DNA from: Acidobacteriota bacterium
GTDB taxonomy: Bacteria > Acidobacteriota > Thermoanaerobaculia > Multivoradales > Multivoraceae
Direction of reading: 5' to 3'
DNA length: 64,000 bases
NCBI GenBank assembly: GCA_026707545.1
Contig: JAPOWR010000001.1
Span: 1 to 64,000, forward strand
How positions within the stretch are numbered: the stretch's first letter is position 1; each line of letters begins with the position of its first letter. Below the pieces are notes generated by a model, which saw only the letters and a list, made by a program, of their open reading frames with translations, was not told where the DNA came from and did no database searches. This document shows, one piece after another, positions 9,486 through 18,615 of the stretch. The position numbers and the translations under genes are program-made.

Positions 9486-9543
9486 GGACCTAGTCTGCAA
9501 CACGCGTAGGATCAGCGATCTTCCGGAGAACCGACTCTCGACG

Positions 9544-11043
9544 ATGAACCTCTTCGCCCTACTCTACGAGCGTTTCGAGGAGGCGCTCGATTGTCCCGCG
9601 CTGGTGCTGTCCGGCGCCGCGAAAGGTGCAAGGGAACCGGCGTGGACGTACCGCGACCTGGATCGTGCTTCGGCCCGGTTCGCGGCGACGCTGCGCCTGC
9701 GCGGTGTCGAGCCCGGGGACCGGGTGCTGGTGCAGGTCCCGAAGTCGGTCGAGGCGGTGGCGCTCTACCTGGGGGTTCTGCGCTGCGGCGGAGTCTATGT
9801 ACCGTTGAACACGGCCTACACCGAAAGGGAGGTGGCCTTCTTCGTGTCCGACGCGTCACCGCGGGTCGTTGTGCGTGACGCGACAGGTGTTGGCGTGGGG
9901 GACTCCGGTGCAGCGCCGCGCACTGTCGACATCGACGCGTTGTGGCGGGAGAGCAGGTCCTTCGATCCCGATCCGGCGATCGAACGCCGCGCCGACGACG
10001 ATCTGGCGGCCATCTGCTACACGTCGGGCACGACCGGGCGTTCCAAGGGCGCGATGATCACGCATCGGAACCTGACCTCGAACGCACTGGCGCTGCACGA
10101 GATCTGGGGCTTCGAGCCCGGTGACGTGCTGCTGCACGCCTTGCCGATCTTCCATGTCCACGGACTGTTCGTGGCTCTCCACACGGCGTTCCTGAACGCC
10201 TCGAAGGTGCTCTTCCTGCCACAGTTCGATGCCGCGGACGTGCGCCGTTTGCTGCCCGAGGCGACGGTGCTGATGGGTGTGCCGACGTTCTACTCGCGGC
10301 TGCTGGCGGAGCCTGGTTTCAGAGCCGCGGACTGCGAGGGCTTCCGGTTGTTCGTCTCCGGCTCGGCGCCTTTGACGGAAGCCGTCTTCGGTGACTTCCA
10401 GGCCCGCACCGGTCACCGGATCCTGGAGCGCTACGGCATGACGGAGGCCGGCATGATCACCTCGAACCCGCTGTGTGGGGATCGGGTGGCGGGTACGGTC
10501 GGCTTTCCGCTGCCGGACGTCGAGGTTCGGGTCGTGGGGGAGGACGGCGCCGAGCTGCCTGCGGGCGAGGTCGGCACCCTGGAGATCCGCGGACCGAACC
10601 TCTTCGCCGGCTACTGGGGCCTGCCGGACAAGACGGCAGAGGAGATGCGCGGCGACGGCTTCTTTGTCACCGGCGACCTTGCGAGCCTCGACGGCGAGGG
10701 CCGCGTCACCCTGGTTGGTCGCGGCAAGGACCTGATCATCGCAGGCGGATTCAACGTCTATCCCAAGGAGGTCGAGGACCGGCTCGACGAAGTAGCGGGC
10801 GTAGCGGAATCGGCGGTGATCGGCGCGCCGCACGCCGACCTGGGCGAAGGCGTGGTCGCGGTGCTCGTCGCCGACGAGGCTCCGGTGGAAGACGATACGC
10901 TCCGCGCCGCGCTCGATGCGGGGCTCGCGCGCTACAAGCAGCCCCGCCGTTTCTACTGGGTCGGCGAACTGCCGCGCAACGCGATGGGGAAGGTGCAGAA
11001 GAACGTGCTGCGAGAACGATACCGCGACGCGTACGACGGATGA
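9544..11043 (+). CDS. matB: Malonyl-CoA synthetase-like acyl-CoA ligase (MatB type)
   Basis: 499 residues, the size of MatB. An AMP-forming ligase that would convert malonate (or a related acid), ATP and CoA to the acyl-CoA. Adenylate-forming motifs are present: YTSGTTGRSKG (159-169), RYGMTEAGMITSNPL, TGDL, and GRGKDLIIAGGFNVYPKEVE with the C-terminal lysine in NAMGKVQKN. The stretch PLNTAYTEREV after CGGVYV is typical of MatB rather than long-chain ligases. The chosen ATG aligns with the normal MNLF-type start; upstream in-frame starts overlap the divergent lipoprotein. An SDR gene follows 13 bp downstream. Confidence 0.72.
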   Translation: MNLFALLYERFEEALDCPALVLSGAAKGAREPAWTYRDLDRASARFAATLRLRGVEPGDRVLVQVPKSVEAVALYLGVLRCGGVYVPLNTAYTEREVAFFVSDASPRVVVRDATGVGVGDSGAAPRTVDIDALWRESRSFDPDPAIERRADDDLAAICYTSGTTGRSKGAMITHRNLTSNALALHEIWGFEPGDVLLHALPIFHVHGLFVALHTAFLNASKVLFLPQFDAADVRRLLPEATVLMGVPTFYSRLLAEPGFRAADCEGFRLFVSGSAPLTEAVFGDFQARTGHRILERYGMTEAGMITSNPLCGDRVAGTVGFPLPDVEVRVVGEDGAELPAGEVGTLEIRGPNLFAGYWGLPDKTAEEMRGDGFFVTGDLASLDGEGRVTLVGRGKDLIIAGGFNVYPKEVEDRLDEVAGVAESAVIGAPHADLGEGVVAVLVADEAPVEDDTLRAALDAGLARYKQPRRFYWVGELPRNAMGKVQKNVLRERYRDAYDG

Positions 11044-11056
11044 AGGAGAACGCTGA

Positions 11057-11914
11057 ATGACGCAGACAGAGAAGAAGCTCGAAGGCAAGGTCGCCCTGGT
11101 CACCGGAGCGAGCCGCGGCATCGGCAAGGCGATCGCCGAGCTGTTCGCGGAGCACGGAGCGCGGGTCGCCTGCACGGCGCGGACGCTGTCGGAGGGCGGG
11201 CACTACCTCGGCGGCTCGCTCGAGACGACGATCGAGGAGATCCGGGCCGCTGGCGGCGATGCCACTGCGTTCGCCTGCGACGTCTCCGAGTACGAGAACT
11301 GCGAGCGCCTGGTCGACGAAGTGCGCGACGCGATCGGGCCGGTCGACGTGCTGATCAATAACGCCGCCCTGACCTACTTCATCCCGGTCGTCGACTTTCC
11401 GATCAACAAGTGGCACCGCTCGACCGCGGTCAACTTCCACGCGCCGTTCTATCTCTCGAAGCTCGTGCTGCCCGGGATGATCGAACGTGGCGCGGGCAGC
11501 ATCGTCAACGTCTCCTCGGGCGCGGCGATCGGCCCCGGCCGCGGTCCCTACAAGGGGCCTCAGTTCGCGGGCGGCTCGCTCTACGGCGCCGAGAAGGCGG
11601 CCCTGGAGCGCTTCACCCAGGGCCTTGCTTCCGAGGTCTACGAGGACGGCGTCTCGGTGACCTGCTACAGCCCGTCCCAGATCGTGCCCACGCCGGGCGT
11701 CGTCCACCACCGACTGATGGAGGGACGCGACCCGAACGAGGCCGAAACCGTCGAGATCATGGCGCAGGCGGCCCTGCTGCTCGCCACCGAACCGATCGAC
11801 CGGGTCACCGGCCGGGTCACCTACAGCCAGGCGATCCTGGAGGAGTTCGGCTGGATCGAGAAGGGGCGGGGACTCGGCACGGAGCGCCAGGGCTCCGGCT
11901 ACAGCATGATCTAA
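11057..11914 (+). CDS. Short-chain dehydrogenase/reductase (SDR)
   Basis: 285 residues with the classical SDR set: cofactor motif TGASRGIG (16-23), structural INNAA, catalytic serine in SIVNVSSG and Tyr-x-x-x-Lys (YGAEK, Tyr 176 and Lys 180). An insertion, ARTLSEGGHYLGGSLETTIEEI, follows the second strand, as in some SDRs annotated for acyl or steroid substrates. Arg after Ala-Cys-Thr-Ala suggests NADP preference, but weakly. A GAAGGAGAA ribosome site precedes the ATG. It is probably in one transcript with the matB-like gene. Confidence 0.85.
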   Translation: MTQTEKKLEGKVALVTGASRGIGKAIAELFAEHGARVACTARTLSEGGHYLGGSLETTIEEIRAAGGDATAFACDVSEYENCERLVDEVRDAIGPVDVLINNAALTYFIPVVDFPINKWHRSTAVNFHAPFYLSKLVLPGMIERGAGSIVNVSSGAAIGPGRGPYKGPQFAGGSLYGAEKAALERFTQGLASEVYEDGVSVTCYSPSQIVPTPGVVHHRLMEGRDPNEAETVEIMAQAALLLATEPIDRVTGRVTYSQAILEEFGWIEKGRGLGTERQGSGYSMI

Positions 11915-11917
11915 CCA

Positions 11918-11995
11918 CTGGGTGCGCCGGCCGTTGCGCGGGCCTTCTGGCCCGCGATCCGGGCGATGCCGCGAAGCGGCGAGCCCGGGTTCAAG
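11918..11995. repeat. REP-like composite palindrome, copy 1 (between convergent genes)
   Basis: CTGGGTGCGC at 11918-11927 is followed by a perfect 7-4-7 hairpin at 11938-11955 (GCGGGCC, loop TTCT, GGCCCGC). A second palindrome, GCCGCGAAGCGGCGAG, lies at about 11968-11984. The same two-part order recurs at 26.2-26.3 kb. Lying between convergent stops, the hairpin may also end transcription from both sides. Confidence 0.7.
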
Positions 11996-12008
11996 CCTCC
12001 TTCGCCCG

Positions 12009-13079
12009 CTACTCCGCGCCTTTCACCGGCTTGCCGGCGGCGATCCACTCCTTCTCGAGCTGCCTCGCCCCCCTGAGTTGGCCCAGCATCGAGTAGTTGC
12101 CCTCGTGGCAGGCGTACTCGTAGTTGTACTGGTCGGTCCTCGGCCAGGGCATCTCGCCGCCGAACGGCGCCGTGTACTCCTCGTCCTCGACCTCGAACTG
12201 GTAGAGCAGCGACTGGCCGTCGATCGGGCTGAAGCGTTCCGTGACCTTCATCGCGCCGCGCGGCACGCCGGCCGACGTTCGACCGTGGAACATCTGGGGC
12301 GCCGCTTCACGACGGAAGTTCGTCGTCTCGACGACCAGGGTGTCGCCCTCCCACCGGCCGATCGAGTCGCCGGAGTAGGACTGGTACGCCGCGGGCGAAT
12401 GCTCCGCGTCGATCCTCACGACCCGCGTCCAGTGCATCCACTCGATGTGGATCATCAGGTAGTCGTCGGTCTGCACCAGGGTCTTCAGGTTGTTGTAGGA
12501 GATCGTGCGGATCGGGATCGAGGCGCCGGGCTGGTAGATGCAGCGGACGCCGAGGACCATCGTCTCCGGGCTGTCGAAGGGCGTGTCACCGGATTCCAGC
12601 CACCAGGCCGTGCCGTCGTCGTTCATCCAGATGAACCGCGGCAGTGCCCCGCGGTTCTTCTGGGCTTCCTCCGTCAGCGGTGGCATCCGGCCGTTCGGGG
12701 GGTGCGTCAGAATCGACGTGCGGTACTTGCCGTCGATCTGGAACATCGTGTGGCCCGGATCGAACCAAGCGTAGTTGTAGCTCTGCCGGTCGATGAAGGC
12801 GCCTTTCTCCGGCGGCGGCCGATCCGGCGCACTGGCGGCGTCGCCGTCCAGGACGCGCTGACGCTGGTTGGCTTCGACCTCGGCCGCCTCCTCGGGGCTG
12901 AGGACGAGTTCCTCGCCGCGCTCGGGCCGGCGCTCGAAGGGCGTCAACGAGCGGATGTCGTAGCGGCCGGTGAAGTCGGGCTTGCCGCTTGGGGTGCGGG
13001 GAATGTCGTCGTCGGAGGCCGTGGCGGCGCCGGCCCCCCATATGAGCAGCAGAGAAAGCAGCGCGAGGGTTTTTCGCAT
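12009..13079 (-). CDS. Secreted protein of unknown function (family common in Acidobacteriota)
   Basis: 356 residues. Signal peptide MRKTLALLSLLLIWGAGAATAS; a good ribosome site (AAGGAGAACCGAG) precedes the ATG at 13079. The mature protein opens with the recurring phrase IPRTPSGKPDFTGRYD and later carries IGRWEGDTLVVETTNF and YEYACHEGNYSM. I associate these phrases with an uncharacterised exported family found in many copies in Acidobacteriota and some marine Gammaproteobacteria. No catalytic site is evident. It is transcribed in the same direction as the DUF3604 gene 33 bp upstream. Confidence 0.7.
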   Translation of the reverse strand: MRKTLALLSLLLIWGAGAATASDDDIPRTPSGKPDFTGRYDIRSLTPFERRPERGEELVLSPEEAAEVEANQRQRVLDGDAASAPDRPPPEKGAFIDRQSYNYAWFDPGHTMFQIDGKYRTSILTHPPNGRMPPLTEEAQKNRGALPRFIWMNDDGTAWWLESGDTPFDSPETMVLGVRCIYQPGASIPIRTISYNNLKTLVQTDDYLMIHIEWMHWTRVVRIDAEHSPAAYQSYSGDSIGRWEGDTLVVETTNFRREAAPQMFHGRTSAGVPRGAMKVTERFSPIDGQSLLYQFEVEDEEYTAPFGGEMPWPRTDQYNYEYACHEGNYSMLGQLRGARQLEKEWIAAGKPVKGAE

Positions 13080-13112
13080 CTCGGTTCTCCTTGTTCGACG
13101 GTGCCGTCTAGC

Positions 13113-15728
13113 CTACCCGGAGCTTTCGCCGACCCAGAAGGGGCTCGACCAGGCCATGCTGCCGTCGATCTGACGCACCCGCAGGTAGTAGTAGTCGCCG
13201 GACTGGACCTCGCCCTGGTCGGTGAAGCTGAACTCCTGGTCGAGTGCCCGTCCCTCGGTCACGATCTGGGCGGAGAGCGCGTCGATGTGCTCCAGCACCT
13301 GGTACTCGTGGCGCTCGACCTGGCCCTTGAGGTCGCCCAGGCGGAAGCGGACCGTGTTCGCGGGCAGTTCCTGGGGCACGCGCACATAGCCGCCCGAGCC
13401 GCGGGACTCGGTCGTGGTCTCCATCTCGACGGTGATCACCGTGTCGGGCCCCGCGCCGCGGAGTTCCAGGACCAGGGACTTCGGGCGTCCGCGGGTAGGG
13501 AAGTCGAAGTCGATCCGGTTGCGGTCTTCCGCGCTGCGGGCAACTCGATAGGTCGCGGGCTGTATGAACCAGGGATCGTCGTAGTCGACGAGTTCCGCCC
13601 CGGCGACGAGGATCGCCCCCTTCCAGGGTCGGCCGCCGCGCGGCGGCGTACGTTCAGTATGGATCTCGGTCGACGACTCGAAGGTGATCTGCACGCGCGC
13701 GTCCTCGGAGAGCGCGCTCTCCAGGTATCTCCGCGTGTAGACGATCGCGCCGTTCTTGATCACGTCGATCTCGTCGACGGGCGCCGTGCCGTGGACCCGG
13801 CAGTCGATCCGCCGGACCGTGGCGTCCTCCTGGCGGGTGCCCATGCGAGCGCCGTTGAGCGTCGCTTCGAGGATGATGCGCTCGCCGGTCGTCGAGTAGG
13901 CGGCCCGGTCGCGGAGCGCGCTGAAGATCGCGTCCGCGTTGTTCTCGGGCGCGTACACGGCCGCCAGACCGCCCAGTTGCCGGTTGCCGGCCCCGGAGTA
14001 CCCGGGATGGCCGTTGTGGTTGTCGGAGGCGCCGATGAAGCCGACCTCGAAGCCGTTCTGCAGGTACTTGTTGCCGAACCAGTCGAACGTGCCATGGCCG
14101 GACTGGATCTCCACAAGACGCTCCATGTCGGGATCGCTGTTCGTCCAGTCGCCGGGCTGGTGGGCGTGGGGGATGACCAGCACGTCGTCGGCGCTGTTCT
14201 GATCGCGCAGACCGGCGTAGAGCTCGTCGAGGAGGGGAGCCTTCTGGTTCGGCACGCGGCTGCGGCCGGGCGTGTCGCGGAAGAACACGTTGTGGTGGCC
14301 GCCGAGCGGCGAGCGCGAGGTCCATTCGAAGCCGAGGATCGTTGTGAACTCGCCTTCGATCCGGTACTCCTCGACCAGTTCCTGCAGCTTCCTCCACTCG
14401 CTGTCGTCCATCCAGATGTCGTGCTCGGAGAGGCTCAGGAAGTCCAGCCGCGCCACGTCGCGCCCGAAGCGGTAGTAGCCATCCGGCGAGCCCTGGCCTT
14501 CGGCGAAGGCGGTGTGGCCGTGCGTCTCGCCCCAGTAGACGCGGGCTTCGGGATCGTCCTCGACGCGGACGGGATTGCTGGTCGCCCGGATGGAGCCGTC
14601 CTCGTTCCGAACGGAGAAGCGGTAGACGCCGGGTTCGGCGAGGCTTACGTTCTCTAGCAGCGAGATCGCCGGACTGCCGGCGGCGATCGTCCGGAACGGC
14701 TCACCGTCCAGCAGCACGTCGAGCGCGGGCATGACGCCGGACGACGGATTCTTCATCCGATCCTCGGCGCGGACGGCGAGGGTGAAGGGCTCGCCCGGCG
14801 CCACGATCGACGGGGCCACGGCGTTGACGTAGCGGACCTCCTCGCGCCCCAGGACCTCGAACGAAGGCCAGGCCGGCCGGAACAGGTCGCCCGTTCCCTC
14901 GATGTCGGCGTAGACGTGCAGGATCACCTGGTCGTTGGAGGTTTCCTGCAGGGTGTATCCGGGTCCCCCGCCCGACGTGTCGCCGTAGGTGATGGTGATC
15001 GTGTCGCCTTCTGCGAGAGCCGTGCCGCCGAGGCGAAACTGCAGCACGGTCCGCGGCACGCCGGGGCTGACCTGGCCGCGTCCGGCGCTGAAGTGCATGC
15101 CGAACCATTCGCCCCAGGGTTCGCCGGAGGTGAACGTCGCGTCCGGATTCGAACTCCCGACCGTGACGTAGTTCGGGCCAGCCGGATCCTCGGCCTGAAT
15201 CCCTCCCCGCCGTGCAGCCCGCACCAGGATGCCGCCGCCCTCCGCCATCCCGAGCGTGCCGACGGTGTAGATCTGCCGGATCGTCACCTGGTCGCCGGCG
15301 CGGAACGGACCCGGCGGGTCGAGCGTCAGCGTGCCGACCGCTCCCGGGTGCTCGTCCTTGATCTGGAACTCCCGGGTGTAGAGGCGGATGAACTCGGGGA
15401 TCCTCGGCACCGGAATCGTCGCCCCGCCCCCCAGCCCGCGAAGTGAGCGGTTCGCATTCGCGAGAAGCTGGGGGAAGACGTCGGGGATCGGTCCGCCGGT
15501 GAGGGAGTACGCGTTCGCCCACTGCCACAGCGTGTCGAGTCGCTCGCTCAGGACGGCGACGTCTTCGGTGCTCTCGGGCGCTTCCAGCTTCAGCGCCTCG
15601 ACGCGTTGCCGCAGCTCGGGTGTCAGGTAGTCGCCGGAGTCCTGGGTGGTGCAGCCCTGGGCGACCAGCGCCAGAGCGAGCGGAGCGAGGAGCACGGGGC
15701 GGGTTGCGAAGCGGCGTCGATTCAACAT
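13113..15728 (-). CDS. DUF3604 lipoprotein (PHP-like metal-dependent fold)
   Basis: 871 residues. The N-terminus MLNRRRFATRPVLLAPLALALVAQGC ends in a lipobox (Cys 26). DUF3604 features occupy the middle: YWGETHGHTAFAEG (near residue 400), LSEHDIWMD, IPHAHQPGDW and GASDNHNGHPG, which together give a histidine/aspartate metal cluster like that of PHP phosphoesterases. The first 380 residues look like beta-sandwich domains. The substrate of DUF3604 is not known to me. Divergent from the DJ-1/PfpI gene (89-bp gap). Confidence 0.8.
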   Translation of the reverse strand: MLNRRRFATRPVLLAPLALALVAQGCTTQDSGDYLTPELRQRVEALKLEAPESTEDVAVLSERLDTLWQWANAYSLTGGPIPDVFPQLLANANRSLRGLGGGATIPVPRIPEFIRLYTREFQIKDEHPGAVGTLTLDPPGPFRAGDQVTIRQIYTVGTLGMAEGGGILVRAARRGGIQAEDPAGPNYVTVGSSNPDATFTSGEPWGEWFGMHFSAGRGQVSPGVPRTVLQFRLGGTALAEGDTITITYGDTSGGGPGYTLQETSNDQVILHVYADIEGTGDLFRPAWPSFEVLGREEVRYVNAVAPSIVAPGEPFTLAVRAEDRMKNPSSGVMPALDVLLDGEPFRTIAAGSPAISLLENVSLAEPGVYRFSVRNEDGSIRATSNPVRVEDDPEARVYWGETHGHTAFAEGQGSPDGYYRFGRDVARLDFLSLSEHDIWMDDSEWRKLQELVEEYRIEGEFTTILGFEWTSRSPLGGHHNVFFRDTPGRSRVPNQKAPLLDELYAGLRDQNSADDVLVIPHAHQPGDWTNSDPDMERLVEIQSGHGTFDWFGNKYLQNGFEVGFIGASDNHNGHPGYSGAGNRQLGGLAAVYAPENNADAIFSALRDRAAYSTTGERIILEATLNGARMGTRQEDATVRRIDCRVHGTAPVDEIDVIKNGAIVYTRRYLESALSEDARVQITFESSTEIHTERTPPRGGRPWKGAILVAGAELVDYDDPWFIQPATYRVARSAEDRNRIDFDFPTRGRPKSLVLELRGAGPDTVITVEMETTTESRGSGGYVRVPQELPANTVRFRLGDLKGQVERHEYQVLEHIDALSAQIVTEGRALDQEFSFTDQGEVQSGDYYYLRVRQIDGSMAWSSPFWVGESSG

Positions 15729-15817
15729 GGCGAACCCTCGCGGTTTGGCTGCCGGTCTCTCAGATTGGCGGGACTCTCCCCAGTACCATAGCGGGCCGAG
15801 ATTCCTGGGAGGTCCGC

Positions 15818-16606
15818 ATGACGAAACTTGCTTCAGCGTTCGCGACCGTTGTCGTCCTCGCGACCGTGTTCGCCATCCCGGCCGCGGGGCAGTCTGATGC
15901 TCCCTCGTACGACCCGCCGCTCGACATCGGTGTCGTCCTGTACGACGGCGCCGAGCCGCTCGACGTCTTCGGGCCGGTCGAGATGTGGCTCAACGTGGGG
16001 CCGGGCCTGATCCGCGTCCACCTGATCGCGGACTCCGCCCGTTCGGTCGCTCTGACCACGACGACCTATCCGGCTGAGATGGCTCCGAAGGTGGAGGCCC
16101 AGTACGGCTACGACGACGCTCCGCCGCTCGACGTGATCATGGTGCCGGGCGGTATCGGCACACTCCGGGAAGTCGAGAACCAGCAGTTGCTGGACTTCAT
16201 CGCTGAACGCGCCGCCGAGGTCCAGCTCACCACCTCCGTCTGCACCGGCTCCGCCATCCTCGCCAAGGCCGGCGTCCTCGACGGCCTGCCGGCGACAGGA
16301 AACAAGGCCTTCTTCAGCTACATCGCCGGCTTCGGTCCCGAGACCGAGTGGGTGGAGGAAGCCCGCTGGGTCGATGCCGGCCACGTGATGACGTCCTCCG
16401 GCGTTTCCGCCGGCATCGACATGAGTCTGGCCGTCGTCGCCCGCTTCTTCGGTCAGGACGCCGCGCGGATGCTGGCCCAGGCCACCGAGTACGAGTGGAA
16501 CGAGGACGCGGGCCGGGACCCGTTCGTCGGGAACCTTGACTCGGCCATGCCGTACCTGGAGCGCCTGGAGGCGGCCGCCGGGGAGTCGTCCGGTTCGGGA
16601 TCCTGA
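15818..16606 (+). CDS. Exported DJ-1/PfpI family protein
   Basis: 262 residues. The ATG at 15818 follows a TGGGAGGTCC ribosome site and starts a signal peptide ending PAAGQSD. The mature part has the DJ-1/PfpI fold: DIGVVLYDGAEPLDVFGPVEMW (amidase-like N-terminus), VPGGIGT, and the nucleophile elbow TTSVCTGSAILA with Cys 142. The family includes glyoxalases, isonitrile hydratase-like enzymes and regulators. This copy has no helix-turn-helix, so an enzyme is more likely. Export of a DJ-1 protein is unusual. Confidence 0.82.
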   Translation: MTKLASAFATVVVLATVFAIPAAGQSDAPSYDPPLDIGVVLYDGAEPLDVFGPVEMWLNVGPGLIRVHLIADSARSVALTTTTYPAEMAPKVEAQYGYDDAPPLDVIMVPGGIGTLREVENQQLLDFIAERAAEVQLTTSVCTGSAILAKAGVLDGLPATGNKAFFSYIAGFGPETEWVEEARWVDAGHVMTSSGVSAGIDMSLAVVARFFGQDAARMLAQATEYEWNEDAGRDPFVGNLDSAMPYLERLEAAAGESSGSGS

Positions 16607-16647
16607 GCCCGGGCCCTGCCCCCGGGAACGGATTGAAGGCGCGGGCG

Positions 16648-17268
16648 CTAGGGGTAGGGTGTGATCACGCCGCAGGCCGCTCGGGAACCGCCTGCGCAGC
16701 CGGCCGCCTCGCCTTCGGGGCAGTAGGAGTCGGGGTTCGTGTGGATGATGAAGGCGCTGCCGTCTTCGTCGAACACGGAGAGCGGACCGTCGGAGAGGGT
16801 CACCCGCGTTGTCGTCACCATGTGGTAGCCGCGGCCCTGGCGGTCCAGGGTCATGTTCGTCAGGTCACCGGCGTGGAACGGGTGGTTGCCGTCCGGGCTG
16901 GTATTCGAGTTGGGGCCGGGGTCGAAGTGCCCGCCCGCGGTGCCACACGGATTGCACGACGCGGTTTCGTGGATGTGGACCGCGTGCTTGCCTCGGGTGA
17001 TGCCGGTGTTGGCGTACAGGCGGAGATAGATGTCGACCGCCTTGACGCCTTCTTCCGAAGGCCGTTCCTGTAGATAGCCGAAGCCGACACGGTTCGTCGG
17101 AATGTCGCAACTGTAGAGGACGGCCCGTCCGGCCGCCGCCGCACCTGCAGTGGCGGCGGCGAAGTCCTCTTCAAGGTTCTGGGCGGACACGACGGCGGCT
17201 CCGCCGAGCGAGAGCATGGCGACGGCAGTGAGCGGAAGGATCGTCGTCTTGCGGCAGTTCGTGCGCAT
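16648..17268 (-). CDS. sodC: Cu/Zn superoxide dismutase
   Basis: 206 residues from the ATG at 17268, with an N-terminal signal peptide ending VVSAQ, so periplasmic. Metal-site residues are visible: HAVHIHE, GGHFDPG, HPFHAGDL and, later, FIIHTNPDSY. The C-terminal AGGSRAACGVI closes the family disulfide and supplies the active-site arginine. It dismutates superoxide to peroxide outside the cytoplasm. An upstream in-frame start at 17316 would add 16 residues without signal character. It is a single gene convergent with the DJ-1 gene. Confidence 0.93.
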   Translation of the reverse strand: MRTNCRKTTILPLTAVAMLSLGGAAVVSAQNLEEDFAAATAGAAAAGRAVLYSCDIPTNRVGFGYLQERPSEEGVKAVDIYLRLYANTGITRGKHAVHIHETASCNPCGTAGGHFDPGPNSNTSPDGNHPFHAGDLTNMTLDRQGRGYHMVTTTRVTLSDGPLSVFDEDGSAFIIHTNPDSYCPEGEAAGCAGGSRAACGVITPYP

Positions 17269-17340
17269 GTGTTGGGGGCTCCTCCAGTAGACATCAAGGC
17301 GATGAGTAGAGGTCAAGATGATTCGGGCAGGATTCCCAGT

Positions 17341-18585
17341 CTAGGGCAACGGCGGTTGCGCGGCTCCGTCGGCCGGTTCCCCGCGGTCGCCACGAGTCAT
17401 CGTGTCGACCGTGGTCGCGGCGCACATGTGGCCGATCACGTTGGCCGCGGAGCGGAAGACGTCGGGCACGCGGTCGATCCCCAGCAGGATGGCGAGTCCC
17501 GCGAGGGGCACGCCGACCACGTCCAGGGCCGGCGCGAGCGACACGATGCTGGCGCTGGGCACCGGCGCGACCGTCATCGCGGCGAGGAAGATGGCCAGCA
17601 CCGCGGCGGCGATCATCCCCGCGTCGAGCGGCACTCCGTACATGGCGGCCAGGAAGACGAGCGACGCGCTCTGGAACAGCGCGCTGCCGGGACGGTTGAT
17701 CGACGCCGCCAGCGGCAGGATCAGCGTGTACTTGCGCTCGGACAGGCCGAGCTTCTTCGCCTCCTGCAGCATCATCGGTAGCGTTCCCACGGACGTCGTC
17801 GTGGTGAAGCCCACGGTGTACGTGCCCACGGTCGCCGGGATGAAGCGCCAGGGCGGTACGCCGCCCAGGAACCAGACCAGGGGCAGCAGAACGAGGCCCT
17901 TCAGGATGAAGAGGCCCACCACGACGGCGATGATGAAGACGGCGAGGTTCTGCAGCATCGCCGTCCCGGTCTTCGCGATGACCGGCGCCGCGAGGCCGAA
18001 GACGCCCACCGGCGCGGTCCACAGGATCCAGCTCATCAGCTTCGTCAGAGCGTCGCCCAGGGCCTCCGCGAACGACGTCAGCGTCCGCCGTTTCTCGCTG
18101 GGCAGGGCCGTCGTCGCCGCCGCCAGGAGGGCGACGAAGATGAGCAGGGAGAGCAGCGCGCCGTCGGCGGCGACCTGGACCGGATTCCGCGGGACGAGGT
18201 TGACCAGGAAGTCGACGATGCCCACACTCGCGGTGTCCAGATCGGCCGTGGGCGTAGGCGGCGCCACGGGCGCCGTGAAGGTGAGCGCGAAACCCATCAC
18301 CCCCATCCCGATCAGGATCGCGGGCAGCGTCGTCGCCCAGAAGAAGCCCACCGCCAGTCCCCCGAGCCGGCCGAGCTTCCGCAGGTCGCCGATCCGCCCC
18401 ACGCCGACGAAGACGACCGCCGCCACCAACGGGATGACGACCATCTGGATCGCGCGCAGGAAGACCTGGCCGAGCGGCTCGACGGCCTCGGCGGCCCACA
18501 GTAGCGTCGGCGAACCCGTCGCCGACGCGGCGATGCCGAGCCCCAGGCCGAGCGCCAGCCCGACGAGAATGGCGCGGGTGTTCAC
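17341..18585 (-). CDS. Dicarboxylate/amino acid:cation symporter (DAACS family)
   Basis: 414 residues starting at a GTG. Repeated hydrophobic helices, the segment AIQMVVIPLVAAVVFVGV, the serine-rich re-entrant loop region, and SINRPGSALFQSASLVFLAAMYG match the GltP/DctA fold. It should import an acidic amino acid or C4-dicarboxylate with Na+ or H+. The usual substrate-binding 'NMDGT' box is changed to NRPGS, so the ligand may differ. It lies 30 bp after the DUF1501 gene on the same strand. Confidence 0.87.
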   Translation of the reverse strand: MNTRAILVGLALGLGLGIAASATGSPTLLWAAEAVEPLGQVFLRAIQMVVIPLVAAVVFVGVGRIGDLRKLGRLGGLAVGFFWATTLPAILIGMGVMGFALTFTAPVAPPTPTADLDTASVGIVDFLVNLVPRNPVQVAADGALLSLLIFVALLAAATTALPSEKRRTLTSFAEALGDALTKLMSWILWTAPVGVFGLAAPVIAKTGTAMLQNLAVFIIAVVVGLFILKGLVLLPLVWFLGGVPPWRFIPATVGTYTVGFTTTTSVGTLPMMLQEAKKLGLSERKYTLILPLAASINRPGSALFQSASLVFLAAMYGVPLDAGMIAAAVLAIFLAAMTVAPVPSASIVSLAPALDVVGVPLAGLAILLGIDRVPDVFRSAANVIGHMCAATTVDTMTRGDRGEPADGAAQPPLP

Positions 18586-18615
18586 GGAGCGCGTCGATCG
18601 GCCCGGACGGCCGGT

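Noticed and set aside
11922-14657. 911-codon plus-strand frame across two minus-strand genes
   Set aside because: Runs across a repeat and two separate genes with recognised exported products; typical GC shadow.
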